Positions 26,500 through 36,117 are shown, numbered from the stretch's first letter. The stretch: 64,000 bases of DNA from Salinibacter sp. 10B (GCF_002954405.1 NZ_MQWC01000001.1:25864-89863), one strand, 5' to 3'. Notes: a model not told the origin generated them from the letters alone. Program-made: numbers and translations.

Positions 26500-26577
26500 C
26501 CCTTTAGAGAACGTCAAAGGGCCTTCAGACATCTCACCGCACTTCGACTTGACACACACAACGAGCGCAATCTCTTC
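26500..26577 (-). pseudogene. Remnant of a second DUF6884 gene start
   Basis: In the gap before the helicase module the minus strand encodes EEIALVVCVKSKCGEM, close to the VALVACVKSK opening of the intact DUF6884 protein at 24313-24753. The similarity fades after about 15-20 residues and the frame ends without the later S-A-K-H-G motif. It therefore looks like a truncated or decayed duplicate, left next to the EEP gene. The match is short, so chance is not excluded. Confidence 0.4.
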
Positions 26578-26725
26578 CTGAGATAGGATCGTGCTACTGG
26601 TATGGAGACCAACTGCAATAGGAGGCGTCCCAAACAAGCCCCCGACTCATTTTGCGAATCATCCTTGGCCAGAATTACCACCTGATTTCTGGTGCCCCAC
26701 TTCTTAACTTGCGATCACAGCATCT

Positions 26726-28837
26726 GTGCCGAGGTTTCACGTCCATATGGAAGACGATTTGCTAAGTACGGCCGCCGAGGGTGTCTTCATCGAGGGGCCC
26801 GTCGCAACAGGAAAGACGAGCGCTGCTACCAATCATCTTCAGAACCTGCTTGACCGCGGCGTTCCGGCAGCAGAGATTCTCGTTCTTCTTCCCCAACGCG
26901 CCTTGGCCGAACCGTACCGCGAGGTAGCAAAAGAGCACGTCGGCGGGCGAGTTGACATCCTGACCATCTCCGGGATAGCCCGGCATATGATTCAGCGCTT
27001 CTGGCCGCTTGTGGCTAAAGAGGCTGGGTTTGATGAGCACCGCCCGCCGAACTTCCTCACGCTGGAAACGGCTCAGTACTTCATGTCACGAGTCGCGGAC
27101 CCACTGATGGAGGAAGGCGCGTTCGCTGGACTCTCGATTCTGGAAAGTCGGCTGTACAGCCAGCTGATCGATAATCCTAGCAAGGCCGCACTCGTTGGCT
27201 TTCCTGTCTCAGAGATCGCTCCCAGGCTCAAAGACGCATGGATCGGAAGCTCCGAGCGAGAGAGCGTCTTCGACGATGTCCAGCGGGCAGCCGACGAGTA
27301 CCTGAAGCTTTGCAGGAAGCACAACCTTTTAGATTACGGGATTCAACTCAAGGTATTTTGCAAACACCTCTGGACCGAGCCTGCATGCAGGACTTATCTG
27401 GAGAACACCTACCGGCATCTCATCGCCGACAACGTAGAAGAAGACGTGCCTGTCACCCATGACCTCCTACTCGAGTGGATCCCAGAGTTTGACTCTGCGC
27501 TCTTGATCTACGACGAAGGCGGCGGGTACCGAAAGTTTCTCGGGGCAGACCCGGAGTCAGCATACCGACTCAAGGACTGTTGTGAGCACCACGTTTCCCT
27601 CACAGGCGACGATTCTCTTGGAAAAGACGCCGCAGAGAACGAGCAGCCGGTGATCACCGATCTTGGGGAGCAGTTGACCGGTGCTCTTCACCCACATAAG
27701 GGGATGGCATCCCCCTCCGAGATTCGAGAGATGAGAGAGCAGCTAGACGTTCTCTACGAGGACACCTACCCGGAAATGCTCGAATCGGTTGCGGAGCAGA
27801 TCCGGGACATGATCGGCGGGGGAACGCCTCCGGAAGACATTGTGGTTTTGGCGCCCTTTCTCTCCGATACGCTTCGCTACGAGCTCAGCAACACGCTCTC
27901 ACGCCTGAACGTCCCCTACTCTCTTCGCCGCCCGTCCCGCCCCCTGAGCAAGGAGCCTGCGGTAAAGGCGCTTCTTGCCTTCGCCGCAGTAGCCCACCCG
28001 AGCTGGAAAGTGCGTCTAGGGATTCGCGACGTAGCGCAGGCCCTTTCGTTCTCCATCAAGGACCTCGACCCGATTCGAGCTCATCTTCTGGCCTCCTCAG
28101 TATTTGAGTCCGACGATGAGAGGCCCCGACTTCGCTCCTTCTCCGAGATTGGAGGACAGCGACAGGAACGGGTGACGTACAGGCTGGGCAAGCAGTACGA
28201 TGCTATTCAGGACTGGATCACCCGCTACGTAAGCGGGGACTCCCAGCCTCTTGACCACTTCCTAAACCGCATCTTCGGGGAGCTCCTCTCTCAAGAGGGG
28301 TTTGGTTTCCACGACGACTTCGAGGCGGGAGCACTTGCCGAACGGCTCGTCGAATCCGCCCGGAAGTTTCGGCAGGTCATTGAAAGGACCGAGTTCGAAG
28401 AGACAATGGCCGTCGGCCGCTCGTATCTACAAACGGTCCGAAAAGGAGTCGCTGCCGCTCAATACGTACAGGACTGGGCCGACGATGATGAAGAGGGCGT
28501 TCTTTTGACCCCTGCCCACACGTTCTTGGTGCAAAACCGGAAGGCGCCGCATCAATTCTGGCTCGATGTCGGATCGACCGGATGGCATAGCCGAATCCGA
28601 CAGCCACTTACACATCCCTACGTTCTCAGCCGGACCTGGGAAGAAGGCCAGAAGTGGACGGATTCAAAGGAAACAGAGGCAGGCCTCACGATGCTTGGGC
28701 GCCTGACGACCGGCCTTACGCGGCGGTGCACAGGCAAGGTACACCTCGCCATCTCCGGACGCGGACAAAACGGAGAGAAGGAGCGCGGATACCTCCTGAA
28801 AGCCTTCCAGCAGCTCTTTGGGCAGGCCCGGCGATAA
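26726..28837 (+). CDS. UvrD/AddB-like SF1 ATPase, first gene of a helicase-nuclease module
   Basis: 703 residues from GTG 26726; an ATG at 26747 (MEDDLL) is a plausible alternative. Walker A is FIEGPVATGKTSAA near residue 22, a degenerate Walker B is LLIYDEGGGYRKFL near 260, and a motif VI-like TRRCTGKVHLAIS lies near 670. Between them are the features of UvrD-type ATPases (ILVLLPQRALAEPY as motif Ia, DIVVLAPFLSDTLRY as motif IV). The arrangement resembles AddB/RecC-like partners that keep a partly degenerate motor. It is followed after 41 bases by a second, canonical UvrD helicase. Together with the nuclease gene it may form a heteromeric end-processing enzyme. Confidence 0.65.
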   Translation: MPRFHVHMEDDLLSTAAEGVFIEGPVATGKTSAATNHLQNLLDRGVPAAEILVLLPQRALAEPYREVAKEHVGGRVDILTISGIARHMIQRFWPLVAKEAGFDEHRPPNFLTLETAQYFMSRVADPLMEEGAFAGLSILESRLYSQLIDNPSKAALVGFPVSEIAPRLKDAWIGSSERESVFDDVQRAADEYLKLCRKHNLLDYGIQLKVFCKHLWTEPACRTYLENTYRHLIADNVEEDVPVTHDLLLEWIPEFDSALLIYDEGGGYRKFLGADPESAYRLKDCCEHHVSLTGDDSLGKDAAENEQPVITDLGEQLTGALHPHKGMASPSEIREMREQLDVLYEDTYPEMLESVAEQIRDMIGGGTPPEDIVVLAPFLSDTLRYELSNTLSRLNVPYSLRRPSRPLSKEPAVKALLAFAAVAHPSWKVRLGIRDVAQALSFSIKDLDPIRAHLLASSVFESDDERPRLRSFSEIGGQRQERVTYRLGKQYDAIQDWITRYVSGDSQPLDHFLNRIFGELLSQEGFGFHDDFEAGALAERLVESARKFRQVIERTEFEETMAVGRSYLQTVRKGVAAAQYVQDWADDDEEGVLLTPAHTFLVQNRKAPHQFWLDVGSTGWHSRIRQPLTHPYVLSRTWEEGQKWTDSKETEAGLTMLGRLTTGLTRRCTGKVHLAISGRGQNGEKERGYLLKAFQQLFGQARR

Positions 28838-28878
28838 CCTTCCACTCTTCAAGCTCACCTCATTGCGCTGACCAGTAG

Positions 28879-31098
28879 ATGGCAACGCCTCGCGAAAAGC
28901 AACAAGAAGTTCTCGACTACAAGGGCGGCACGATGGGCGTCTCGGCCGTACCGGGGAGCGGGAAGACCTGGACGCTGACCCGCCTGGCGGCCCGGCTCGT
29001 CACGGAGAAAGACCTAGACGCTCATCAGGAGGTCTTGGTCGTGACCCTCGTCAATTCCTCGGTCGACAACTTCTCCAACCGGATCGACAATCTGATCGAG
29101 GAGGAAGGACTTCTTCCAGACGTCGGATACCGGGTATGCACCCTTCACACCCTCGCTCACGAGATCGTGCGGGCCCGCCCGGACCTCGCCGGGCTTACCG
29201 AGGACTTTCACGTGATTGACGATCGCCGGTCCAGTGAGATTCTAAGCGACGTTGCATCAAGCTGGTACACGAGCCACCGGTCGGAGCTTACGGGCTACCT
29301 CGCCGATGACATCCGTTCGCACAAGCGGAAGGAGGTTCTAGCGTCGAAGCTGCCTACCCAACTGCGATACTTGGCCCAGCACGGAATCAAATACGCAAAG
29401 AGCCTTGGCCTCTCGGCGGAGGAGCTCAAAACTGAGCTGGCAGAGAGCGGGAAGGACTTCCGGCTCGCGGAGATGATTCAGTCCATCTACACGAGTTACC
29501 AGCAGGCCCTGGACGTCCGAAGTGCCGTCGACTTCGATGACCTGATTCGACATGCACTTTGGGTCTTGAAGACCGATGACGAGCTCCTTCACCGCCTTCG
29601 TGACCAGTGGCCGTACGTGTTGGAGGATGAGGCTCAGGACAGCAGCAAGATCCAGGAGCGCATCCTTCGCGCGCTGGTCGGAGAGGAGGGAAATTGGGTC
29701 CGCGTAGGAGACCCCAATCAGGCGATCTACGAGTCGTTTACGACCGCAGACCCGAACCTTCTGCGCGAGTTTGTCGATGAGGCTGATGAGAGCCCGAAGT
29801 TGGCCCGGTCCGGCCGCTCTCAGCCAAGCATCATCAAACTTGCCAATGGCACCATCTGGTGGTCGAAGAAAAACCACCCGAACCGGGAGGTTCGGGGTGC
29901 CCTAACCAAACCATACGTCCATCCAACCGATGAGGACGACCCTCAGCAGAATCCGCCGGACCGCCCAGACCGAATTGGTTTCGTAAACAGGGACTTCCAG
30001 GTGGAAGAGGAGATCGACTTGGTTGCCCGCTCTCTGAAGAAATGGACCGAGGAGAACCCCGACAAGACCGCCGCAATCCTGGTCCCAACGCGTAAAGTTG
30101 GGGTTCAGGCAATTAACTACTTCAAGGAAAAAGGGGTGCCGTACACGGATGCGCTACTCAAAACAACCACAGAAACGCGCAAGGCCGCCCAGCGCATAGA
30201 ACGAGTCATCGAGTATTTGGCCGAACCGGACTCCGCAACTCGCCTCGCGAAGTGTTATCTTCAGTGGCGCTCTTCGCAGGTCGAAGACCCGAATCCAGAC
30301 GCAATCAAGTCAACGGCCAGTCGCATCTCTGAGTGCGACCGAGTTGAGGACTACATCTGGCCCCAAGGAGATCGGAGCTGGCTTGCCTCAATTGAGTCGG
30401 ACCTCAGCAACGACGAACTGCAACGACTGGAGGAGTTTCGCGATAAGGTTCGGTACTGGCTAGACCTTTCGGGTCTGCCCATTGGGCAGCTCGTGATGGC
30501 CCTTGGCCGGGACTTCTTTTCAGACCCGGACCAGCTTGCCCTCGTGCAGAAGTTTGCCGGTCTCCTTCGGCGCGCCAACTCCTACAATCAAGACTGGGGA
30601 CTGCCTGAGCTATCAAGCGAGCTGGAGGTAATTGCGCAGAACCAGCGGAAGTTTGAAGGGGTCGGTGGCCAAGAGAGCGAATTCGACCCAGACGAGCATA
30701 CGGGGGAGGTTACGATCTCTACGATGCACGGAGCAAAAGGCCTTGAGTGGGACAGAGTCCACCTTCTCGGCGTGAATGACTACCATTTTCCCTCTGGGGG
30801 AGCCCCGGGCAAGCTTCTCAATGAGAAGTGGTATATCCGCGACGATCTGAACCTTCAAGCAGAGACGCTGGCCCAGATCGACGCTCTTTCGGGAGAGAAT
30901 ACGTACTCAGAGGGAACGGCCACAATCGAAGCTCGCAACGAGTACGCCCGAGAGCGGATTCGGCTCTTCTACGTCTGCATCACTCGGGCCCGGGAGGAGC
31001 TGATGATTACGACAAACATTGGGCGCTTTGAGAATAACGCCCCCGCCCTGGTATTCAACAAAATGAGCGACTTCTACAATGAACACATCGACGAATAA
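28879..31098 (+). CDS. UvrD/Rep-family SF1A helicase
   Basis: 739 residues. Walker A is SAVPGSGKTWTLTRLA near residue 24, Walker B is VLEDEAQDSS near 248, motif III is VRVGDPNQAIYES, motif V is TISTMHGAKGLEWDRVHL near 612, and motif VI is FYVCITRAREELMIT near 700. All motor residues are in place, so this is the active 3'-5' helicase of the module. There is no fused nuclease; the nuclease is encoded by the next gene, which starts inside this one (20-base overlap) and so is translationally coupled. Confidence 0.9.
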   Translation: MATPREKQQEVLDYKGGTMGVSAVPGSGKTWTLTRLAARLVTEKDLDAHQEVLVVTLVNSSVDNFSNRIDNLIEEEGLLPDVGYRVCTLHTLAHEIVRARPDLAGLTEDFHVIDDRRSSEILSDVASSWYTSHRSELTGYLADDIRSHKRKEVLASKLPTQLRYLAQHGIKYAKSLGLSAEELKTELAESGKDFRLAEMIQSIYTSYQQALDVRSAVDFDDLIRHALWVLKTDDELLHRLRDQWPYVLEDEAQDSSKIQERILRALVGEEGNWVRVGDPNQAIYESFTTADPNLLREFVDEADESPKLARSGRSQPSIIKLANGTIWWSKKNHPNREVRGALTKPYVHPTDEDDPQQNPPDRPDRIGFVNRDFQVEEEIDLVARSLKKWTEENPDKTAAILVPTRKVGVQAINYFKEKGVPYTDALLKTTTETRKAAQRIERVIEYLAEPDSATRLAKCYLQWRSSQVEDPNPDAIKSTASRISECDRVEDYIWPQGDRSWLASIESDLSNDELQRLEEFRDKVRYWLDLSGLPIGQLVMALGRDFFSDPDQLALVQKFAGLLRRANSYNQDWGLPELSSELEVIAQNQRKFEGVGGQESEFDPDEHTGEVTISTMHGAKGLEWDRVHLLGVNDYHFPSGGAPGKLLNEKWYIRDDLNLQAETLAQIDALSGENTYSEGTATIEARNEYARERIRLFYVCITRAREELMITTNIGRFENNAPALVFNKMSDFYNEHIDE

Positions 31099-31978
31099 CA
31101 AGTCGCCAGGAGATCCGGCGGAGGGAAACTCGGCGGAGGCAGACGGCCCGCTTCTCCCAGAGGACTTCTCGTTTAGCCAGGGCAGCCTTCAAGACTTTCA
31201 GGACTGTCCTCGGCGGTTCCTTCTCCGCCACATTGAGAGGCGTCCGTACCCGGCCCCTGAAGCCGAGCCGATTCGGCTCAATGAGCTCCGCAAGGAGCGG
31301 GGCGTGCGGTTTCACGAGCTTCTTTGCCAGGAGCACAGTGGCGTTCCCCGTGAGGCTATCGGCCGCATGGCCGCCGGCGACGAAGAGCTTGAGACCTGGT
31401 GGGAACGGTATACGTACCGCGAGCCAGTGGGCGAAGCTGCCGAAACGTACGCTGAGCTTCCTCTGGAGGGAGAGGTCGGCGGATATCCGCTCATCGCAAC
31501 GTTCGACCTCGTTGCCAAACGACCTGACGGCTCCTTTGAGATCTTCGACTGGAAAACGTCCAAACACCGACCGGGCCGCGACCGACTCGCGTCACGGCTT
31601 CAAACTACGGTTTATCCGTACCTTCTCGTTCAAGCGGGGAGCTGGCTGAATGGCGGCGAGTCGATTTCACCGGAAGACGTGCAAATGACTTACTGGTTTG
31701 CGCAGCACCCCGACGATCCCGTGACCTTCGAGTACAACGACTATCAAAAGCAGGTCGACGAAGATCACCTTACCGACCTCATCGGAAAGGTCCTTGCGCG
31801 AACGGAGCGTCCTCACTTTGAGAAGACCGATAACGAAGACCACTGCCGCTACTGCACCTACCGCTCGCACTGCGGGCGTGGCAACCAAGCAGGGAATATC
31901 GAGGACGGAGAAACGTACCTAGAGGAGGTAGAGTCCCTTGAGGCAAACCTCGAAGACGTCGAGGAGATCGAATTTTGA
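31079..31978 (+). CDS. Cas4/AddB-type PD-(D/E)XK nuclease with Fe-S cysteines
   Basis: 299 residues. PD-(D/E)XK core: ATFDLVAKRPDG (Asp near residue 143), FEIFDWKTSK (Asp-x-Lys near 158-160), and a following Gln-Tyr helix (LQTTVYPYLL). A cysteine set typical of Fe-S nucleases is present: one Cys in DFQDCPRRFLL (about 43) and three in CRYCTYRSHC (about 257-266). The N terminus (FSQGSLQDFQDCPRRF) matches the PDDEXK_1 family of AddB, RecB-like and Cas4 proteins. The start overlaps the UvrD gene by 20 bases. With the two helicases this makes an AddAB-like split enzyme. Confidence 0.85.
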   Translation: MNTSTNNKSPGDPAEGNSAEADGPLLPEDFSFSQGSLQDFQDCPRRFLLRHIERRPYPAPEAEPIRLNELRKERGVRFHELLCQEHSGVPREAIGRMAAGDEELETWWERYTYREPVGEAAETYAELPLEGEVGGYPLIATFDLVAKRPDGSFEIFDWKTSKHRPGRDRLASRLQTTVYPYLLVQAGSWLNGGESISPEDVQMTYWFAQHPDDPVTFEYNDYQKQVDEDHLTDLIGKVLARTERPHFEKTDNEDHCRYCTYRSHCGRGNQAGNIEDGETYLEEVESLEANLEDVEEIEF

Positions 31979-32022
31979 GCCTCGACGCAAAGCTTTAGAC
32001 CCCAGCAAACTGCGGCAGACCT

Positions 32023-34332
32023 GTGGCCGAATGGATTCAGCCTCCTTCTCCTCCTGTTCCTGACGAGATCAAAACGCTCGTCGGCGGCAATGCCCTTGTG
32101 GCCCAGCTGCTGGCCCAGCGGGGCATTCAGTCCGTCGAGGAAGCCCGCCCGTTCTTGAATCCAGATTGCTACACCCCCTCCCCACCCGAAGCGCTCCCCG
32201 ATCTCGAGGCTGGTGCGCGCCGGATCCAAGAGGCAATCGAAACCGGCCAACGGATTCTCGTTTGGGGAGACTTCGACGTAGATGGGCAAACGTCTACGGC
32301 CCTCCTCGTCGACGCATTGACCGAGCTTGGAGCCGACGTTTCCTATCACATTCCCCTTCGCGAGACTGAGTCTCACGGCGTCAATACAGAAAACCTCGCT
32401 CCTTATCTCGATGAGGGCATTGAGGTTGTTCTCACCTGCGATACCGGCATCTCCTCACACGAGGCCCTGGAACTTGCCGCAAGCCGCGGAGCAGACGTCG
32501 TTGTCACCGACCACCACGACCTTCCCGCGGAGCTGCCCCCAGCAAAGGCGCTTATCAATCCGAAGCGTCTGGAGAAAGACCACCCTCTCCGAACGCTGCC
32601 AGGGGTGGGGGTTGCCTACAAGTTTATCCAGGCACTCGCTGAAAACACGGACCTGGATCCTACAGACTACCTCGATCTGGTTGCTTTGGGAATTGTGGCG
32701 GACATTGCCCACCAGCGGAAGGACACTCGTTACCTCCTTCAACGGGGGCTAGAGAAGCTTCAGGAGACCCGGCGGCCGGGCCTAAGGGCCGTAATGCAGA
32801 ACGCAAACGTCACCCCTGAGGCCGCCGATGAGGAAGACATCGGCTACCAGATCGGCCCTCGACTGAACGCTGTCGGCCGACTTGGAGACGCGAATATTTC
32901 TGTCCCTCTACTTACGACCGAAGACCCGGAGGAAGCTACGGAGATCGCCTCCCAACTCGAAGAACTGAACGACCGCCGCAGGCTTCTGACCGACCAGGTA
33001 TTCGAGTCCGCCCGGCAGAAGATTCGGCGCAGCCCCCACCTTCTCCAGTATGCTGTCCTCCTTCTTTACGGCGAGCAGTGGCCTGCCGGCGTGATTGGGA
33101 TCGTCGCTCATCGGCTGGTCGAAGAGTACCACAAGCCCGCCATTCTTCTTACCTCTGCGGATCAGAAAAGCGAGGGGCCTCCCCTGGCTCGCGGCTCGGC
33201 CCGCTCAATCGAGGACCTCGACATCTCCGGGGCGATCGGCGACCATGCTGACATCTTGGAGTCCTTTGGAGGGCACCCGATGGCTGCCGGGCTTACTCTT
33301 CCAGAAAGCGAGATCGCGCGGTTCCGGCGCCTCGTGTCTCGCTCAATCGTAGAGCAGAAGGGTGGCGAGGAGCTTACCCCAACGCTTCAGATTGACAGTT
33401 ACGTCTCCCTAGAGGACCTCACGCTTGATCTGGTAGACGCGATCCAGCAGCTTGCTCCCTTCGGTCCGGGCAACCGGGAAGTGGTTCTCGCCTGCCGCAA
33501 CCTTCAGGTCGGCGAAGTCAAAGAGATTGGCGAAAGCGGAGACCATCTCAAGATCACTGTGACCGACCGAGAAGGCCGCTCCCAGCAGGTCCTCAACTGG
33601 AACGCCGCTAAGCAGGACCTCCCCTCCGGCGTCTTCGACCTAGCCCTCAAGATCTCAGACAATGTCTTTCGGGGAGAACGGTCTGTTCAGCTGACCTGGG
33701 AGGACGCGCGTGAGCGACGAAAGGAGCCGACCGGCCAAGAGGATGGTCAGGCCAAACCATCAGTTAAAACAATCGATCATCGGGGCGAGGAAGACCTAGC
33801 CTCGCTCCTCCGCAAACTCGACGAGAAAGAGGACACCCAGGTGTGGTTGGAAGCTACCTCTGTGACGGGCGTAGACGCCAGAAGCAGAAGTGCCCTGACC
33901 TTATGTAAGGAGCTTGTCGTTGGAACGATCCCACCTAGCAGGCAGGTGCTACAAGAGACCCTCCAGGACTGCCAGCCGGAGGTCCTTCATATCGTTGGCG
34001 TAGAGCCGGAGGTAGACACGCTTCCGACATTCACCAGGCGACTTCTGGGCCTCTCGAAGCATGCGATTAAGACCGGAAAGTCTCCCTCTCTGCAGCAACT
34101 AGCAGAAATGATGGCTCACGAGAAAAGCACCGTTCGTCTGGGCCTGAGCTGGCTCCAGGAAAAGGGGAAGATCCAAGTCTCCGGGCCCGACTCGCGCTTA
34201 CAGATCGAAGCCGGCGCCGGAAAGGGAAGCCCCAATTCAGAGACCTCCCAAGAGTTGAAACGGTCTCTTGAAGAGGCAAGAGCCTATCGGCGGTACGCCT
34301 TTTCGACATACGGGTCGCGAGTTCAGACGTGA
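32023..34332 (+). CDS. recJ: RecJ-like single-stranded-DNA exonuclease with an extra C-terminal winged helix
   Basis: 769 residues from GTG 32023. The DHH phosphoesterase motifs are clear: WGDFDVDGQTSTALLV near residue 80, VLTCDTGIS near 140 and VVTDHHDLP near 160; the DHHA1 motif GGHPMAAGLTLP is near 415. An OB-fold-like domain follows (about 450-560). RecJ digests single-stranded DNA 5'-3'. Usual RecJ is about 560-580 residues; here ~200 extra residues end in a winged-helix-like segment (SPSLQQLAEMMAHEKSTVRLGLSWLQEKGKI, split by short loops). It lies 44 bases after the Fe-S nuclease gene, the fourth gene of the module. As the host surely has a chromosomal recJ, this copy is probably dedicated to the module. 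Confidence 0.85.
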   Translation: MAEWIQPPSPPVPDEIKTLVGGNALVAQLLAQRGIQSVEEARPFLNPDCYTPSPPEALPDLEAGARRIQEAIETGQRILVWGDFDVDGQTSTALLVDALTELGADVSYHIPLRETESHGVNTENLAPYLDEGIEVVLTCDTGISSHEALELAASRGADVVVTDHHDLPAELPPAKALINPKRLEKDHPLRTLPGVGVAYKFIQALAENTDLDPTDYLDLVALGIVADIAHQRKDTRYLLQRGLEKLQETRRPGLRAVMQNANVTPEAADEEDIGYQIGPRLNAVGRLGDANISVPLLTTEDPEEATEIASQLEELNDRRRLLTDQVFESARQKIRRSPHLLQYAVLLLYGEQWPAGVIGIVAHRLVEEYHKPAILLTSADQKSEGPPLARGSARSIEDLDISGAIGDHADILESFGGHPMAAGLTLPESEIARFRRLVSRSIVEQKGGEELTPTLQIDSYVSLEDLTLDLVDAIQQLAPFGPGNREVVLACRNLQVGEVKEIGESGDHLKITVTDREGRSQQVLNWNAAKQDLPSGVFDLALKISDNVFRGERSVQLTWEDARERRKEPTGQEDGQAKPSVKTIDHRGEEDLASLLRKLDEKEDTQVWLEATSVTGVDARSRSALTLCKELVVGTIPPSRQVLQETLQDCQPEVLHIVGVEPEVDTLPTFTRRLLGLSKHAIKTGKSPSLQQLAEMMAHEKSTVRLGLSWLQEKGKIQVSGPDSRLQIEAGAGKGSPNSETSQELKRSLEEARAYRRYAFSTYGSRVQT

Positions 34333-34489
34333 CACCTGCTGTGACAACCCCCACGGCTCGCAATCTGTCCAGCGTGTATAAAACTCCCTCCTCGAGAGAC
34401 AATACCGCCACAACATAGATTTCGGCTGCCCCCACCTCCAGAGCGCCACCGATGCCCACCCCGCGCGCTCATTTTGCTGGGAGATTGCA

Positions 34490-34750
34490 CTACTCCCGGT
34501 ACTCCTCAGCTAAGCGCTTTACTTCTTCAAGAAAAGGACCGACCTCAATCTCAAGGGCATCGCAAAGCACGAACACGATGTCGACCGAAGGCACGTTCAG
34601 TCCGCGCTCCAGTTGAGAGACATACGTTTCGTGGACCCCCGCCTTCTCCGCGAGCTCTGCCTGGGTAAGCTTCTCGTCTTTCCTGTGGCGATGGAGCTCG
34701 TGGCCCAATGCAGTAGCAATTGATTCCTTTACCGGCTTCGGAATGCTCAT
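34490..34750 (-). CDS. XRE-family helix-turn-helix regulator
   Basis: 86 residues from ATG 34750. The central LTQAELAEKAGVHETYVSQL is a textbook HTH_3 unit, followed by ERGLNVPSVDIVFVLCDALEIE. The rest is a short helical tail. It is convergent with the recJ-like gene. Two AGAC/GTCT dyads 220-250 bases upstream (34970-35001) are candidate operators. Its target may be the plasmid backbone or the unusually large gene-poor region behind it. Confidence 0.85.
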   Translation of the reverse strand: MSIPKPVKESIATALGHELHRHRKDEKLTQAELAEKAGVHETYVSQLERGLNVPSVDIVFVLCDALEIEVGPFLEEVKRLAEEYRE

Positions 34751-34969
34751 GAGTGGAGGCCAACGTCGAGGTGCGCTCTGTCGGGAAGACTGCCCGGAAC
34801 CAGCTTCCCGTTGAGAGGGACCTTCGGGGGACCCACCTGCGGCACTTACCCACAGGGACGAAGCCGCTCGGGTGAACCATATGGTCCAATTCAAGTCCCG
34901 TCTCATTTCCAGCTACACGTTCCGACACAGCCACCTCGTAGCATCCGAAGTAGGGGAAACCATTTACAC

Positions 34970-35001
34970 AGACTAACGTGTCTAAAAACAGACGATCGTC
35001 T
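34970..35001. promoter_or_regulatory. Two AGAC/GTCT dyads upstream of the XRE regulator
   Basis: AGACTAACGTGTCT at 34970-34983 and the perfect 12-base palindrome AGACGATCGTCT at 34990-35001 share AGAC...GTCT half-sites and lie 6 bases apart. Paired short dyads of this kind are typical binding sites for small HTH dimers. The link to the XRE protein at 34490-34750 is inference. Confidence 0.4.
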
Positions 35002-35514
35002 TATTATCTGGACTCCACTACGTCTTGGTTCTATGGCTCCAGCCTCCTTTCGAACGAGAGCTTCTTGATAGAGCAGAAAGGGCGCCTCCAGTCGAAGATG
35101 GATTATTGCCAACAGAATGAATCGAAGAACCTTCTCTAGAGAACTTCAATGACTACCTCCCCAGAGGAGGAGTCATACATGTTCGATGACTACTACAGAT
35201 GCGCTCTCGCCCGCGGCATCTAGCCGATCCAAAGCGGTCTTAACGACACGTATCCCTGTGCACACAAGCCACACCCGGAGCTGATGAAGATCTGATCGAA
35301 GGGATACACTATATCCTAAACCAGTTCTGCTCTAACCTTCAGATCGTCCTCCTGGCGGTGGGAAGGACACGAGAGACACGCTGGAAGACTGGAGAGCGAT
35401 GGAGTCCCTTCTGTAGAATCCGAGCTAACTCGGTATCTCAAGCTAACTCCGGCCATCCTTCCTCAAGATTCCAGCTGTCACGCGCCCATTCCTGGAGGGA
35501 TTTTTCCCCCACTT
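35002..35514. other. Gene-poor stretch with a hairpin and a short direct repeat
   Basis: No convincing gene is seen between the XRE gene (34750) and 35515. A stable hairpin (TGACTACCTCC 35150-35160 with AGGAGGAGTCA 35165-35175, one bulge) and a direct repeat AGCTAACTC (35423-35431 and 35441-35449) are present. Short open frames here lack ribosome sites and family features. Confidence 0.4.
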
Positions 35515-35910
35515 ATGAGCGATAACTACAGTACCGATAGCTCGGTGCCCACGTATGCAGCCGTTGCGGCGATTGGGATCCTTTTCGTCGTGATGATGGT
35601 GGCGGTCTTGGGTCCGTTCACCTCGCATCCGCATTCAGACTGTTCGCTTATGACCGAGGCGATGGCCAGAAGCGCCCTTCGTAAGGAGATCGAGAGCCAG
35701 GCCGTGGAAGACGGAAACGAGATCGCAAGGTATGGACAAGAGATCACACATCGGGAAGGAAATGGGTATCGAATTCGGGGTTACGCCGATGTGGCTCTTG
35801 GTTCTGGCGGACGACAGCGAATCAGTTATAGAGCCACGGTCGGGCCCAACGAGAACGGTTGTCCATCACTCGAAGGACTCTCCGTTCGCGCCGTAACCGG
35901 TGTTCGATAA
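35515..35910 (+). CDS. Unknown membrane-anchored protein
   Basis: 131 residues. One hydrophobic segment near the N terminus (YAAVAAIGILFVVMMVAVLGPF, residues ~14-35) is followed by a soluble part with a mixed strand/helix pattern, ending ...LSVRAVTGVR. The membrane segment probably anchors the C-terminal domain on one side of the inner membrane. I do not recognise a family. The next two small genes lie downstream in the same direction. Confidence 0.5.
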   Translation: MSDNYSTDSSVPTYAAVAAIGILFVVMMVAVLGPFTSHPHSDCSLMTEAMARSALRKEIESQAVEDGNEIARYGQEITHREGNGYRIRGYADVALGSGGRQRISYRATVGPNENGCPSLEGLSVRAVTGVR

Positions 35911-36117
35911 CGACAGGCGGTCCTTAGGGGCCTTAGGTCTATTTCCACAAACCAAGAGGTCTATAGCAGCATGTCTTGCTTCTGTATGTCGGATAGATAA
36001 CAGCATTCAGAGCGCTCAGGCGGGTGTCATGAAGGGACGGAATAGACCAGAAAAGGTGGTCAAACTCCCGTGCCGCCCACACTTCACCCCCATCTACCTC
36101 AATGCAGCATCGCACTC

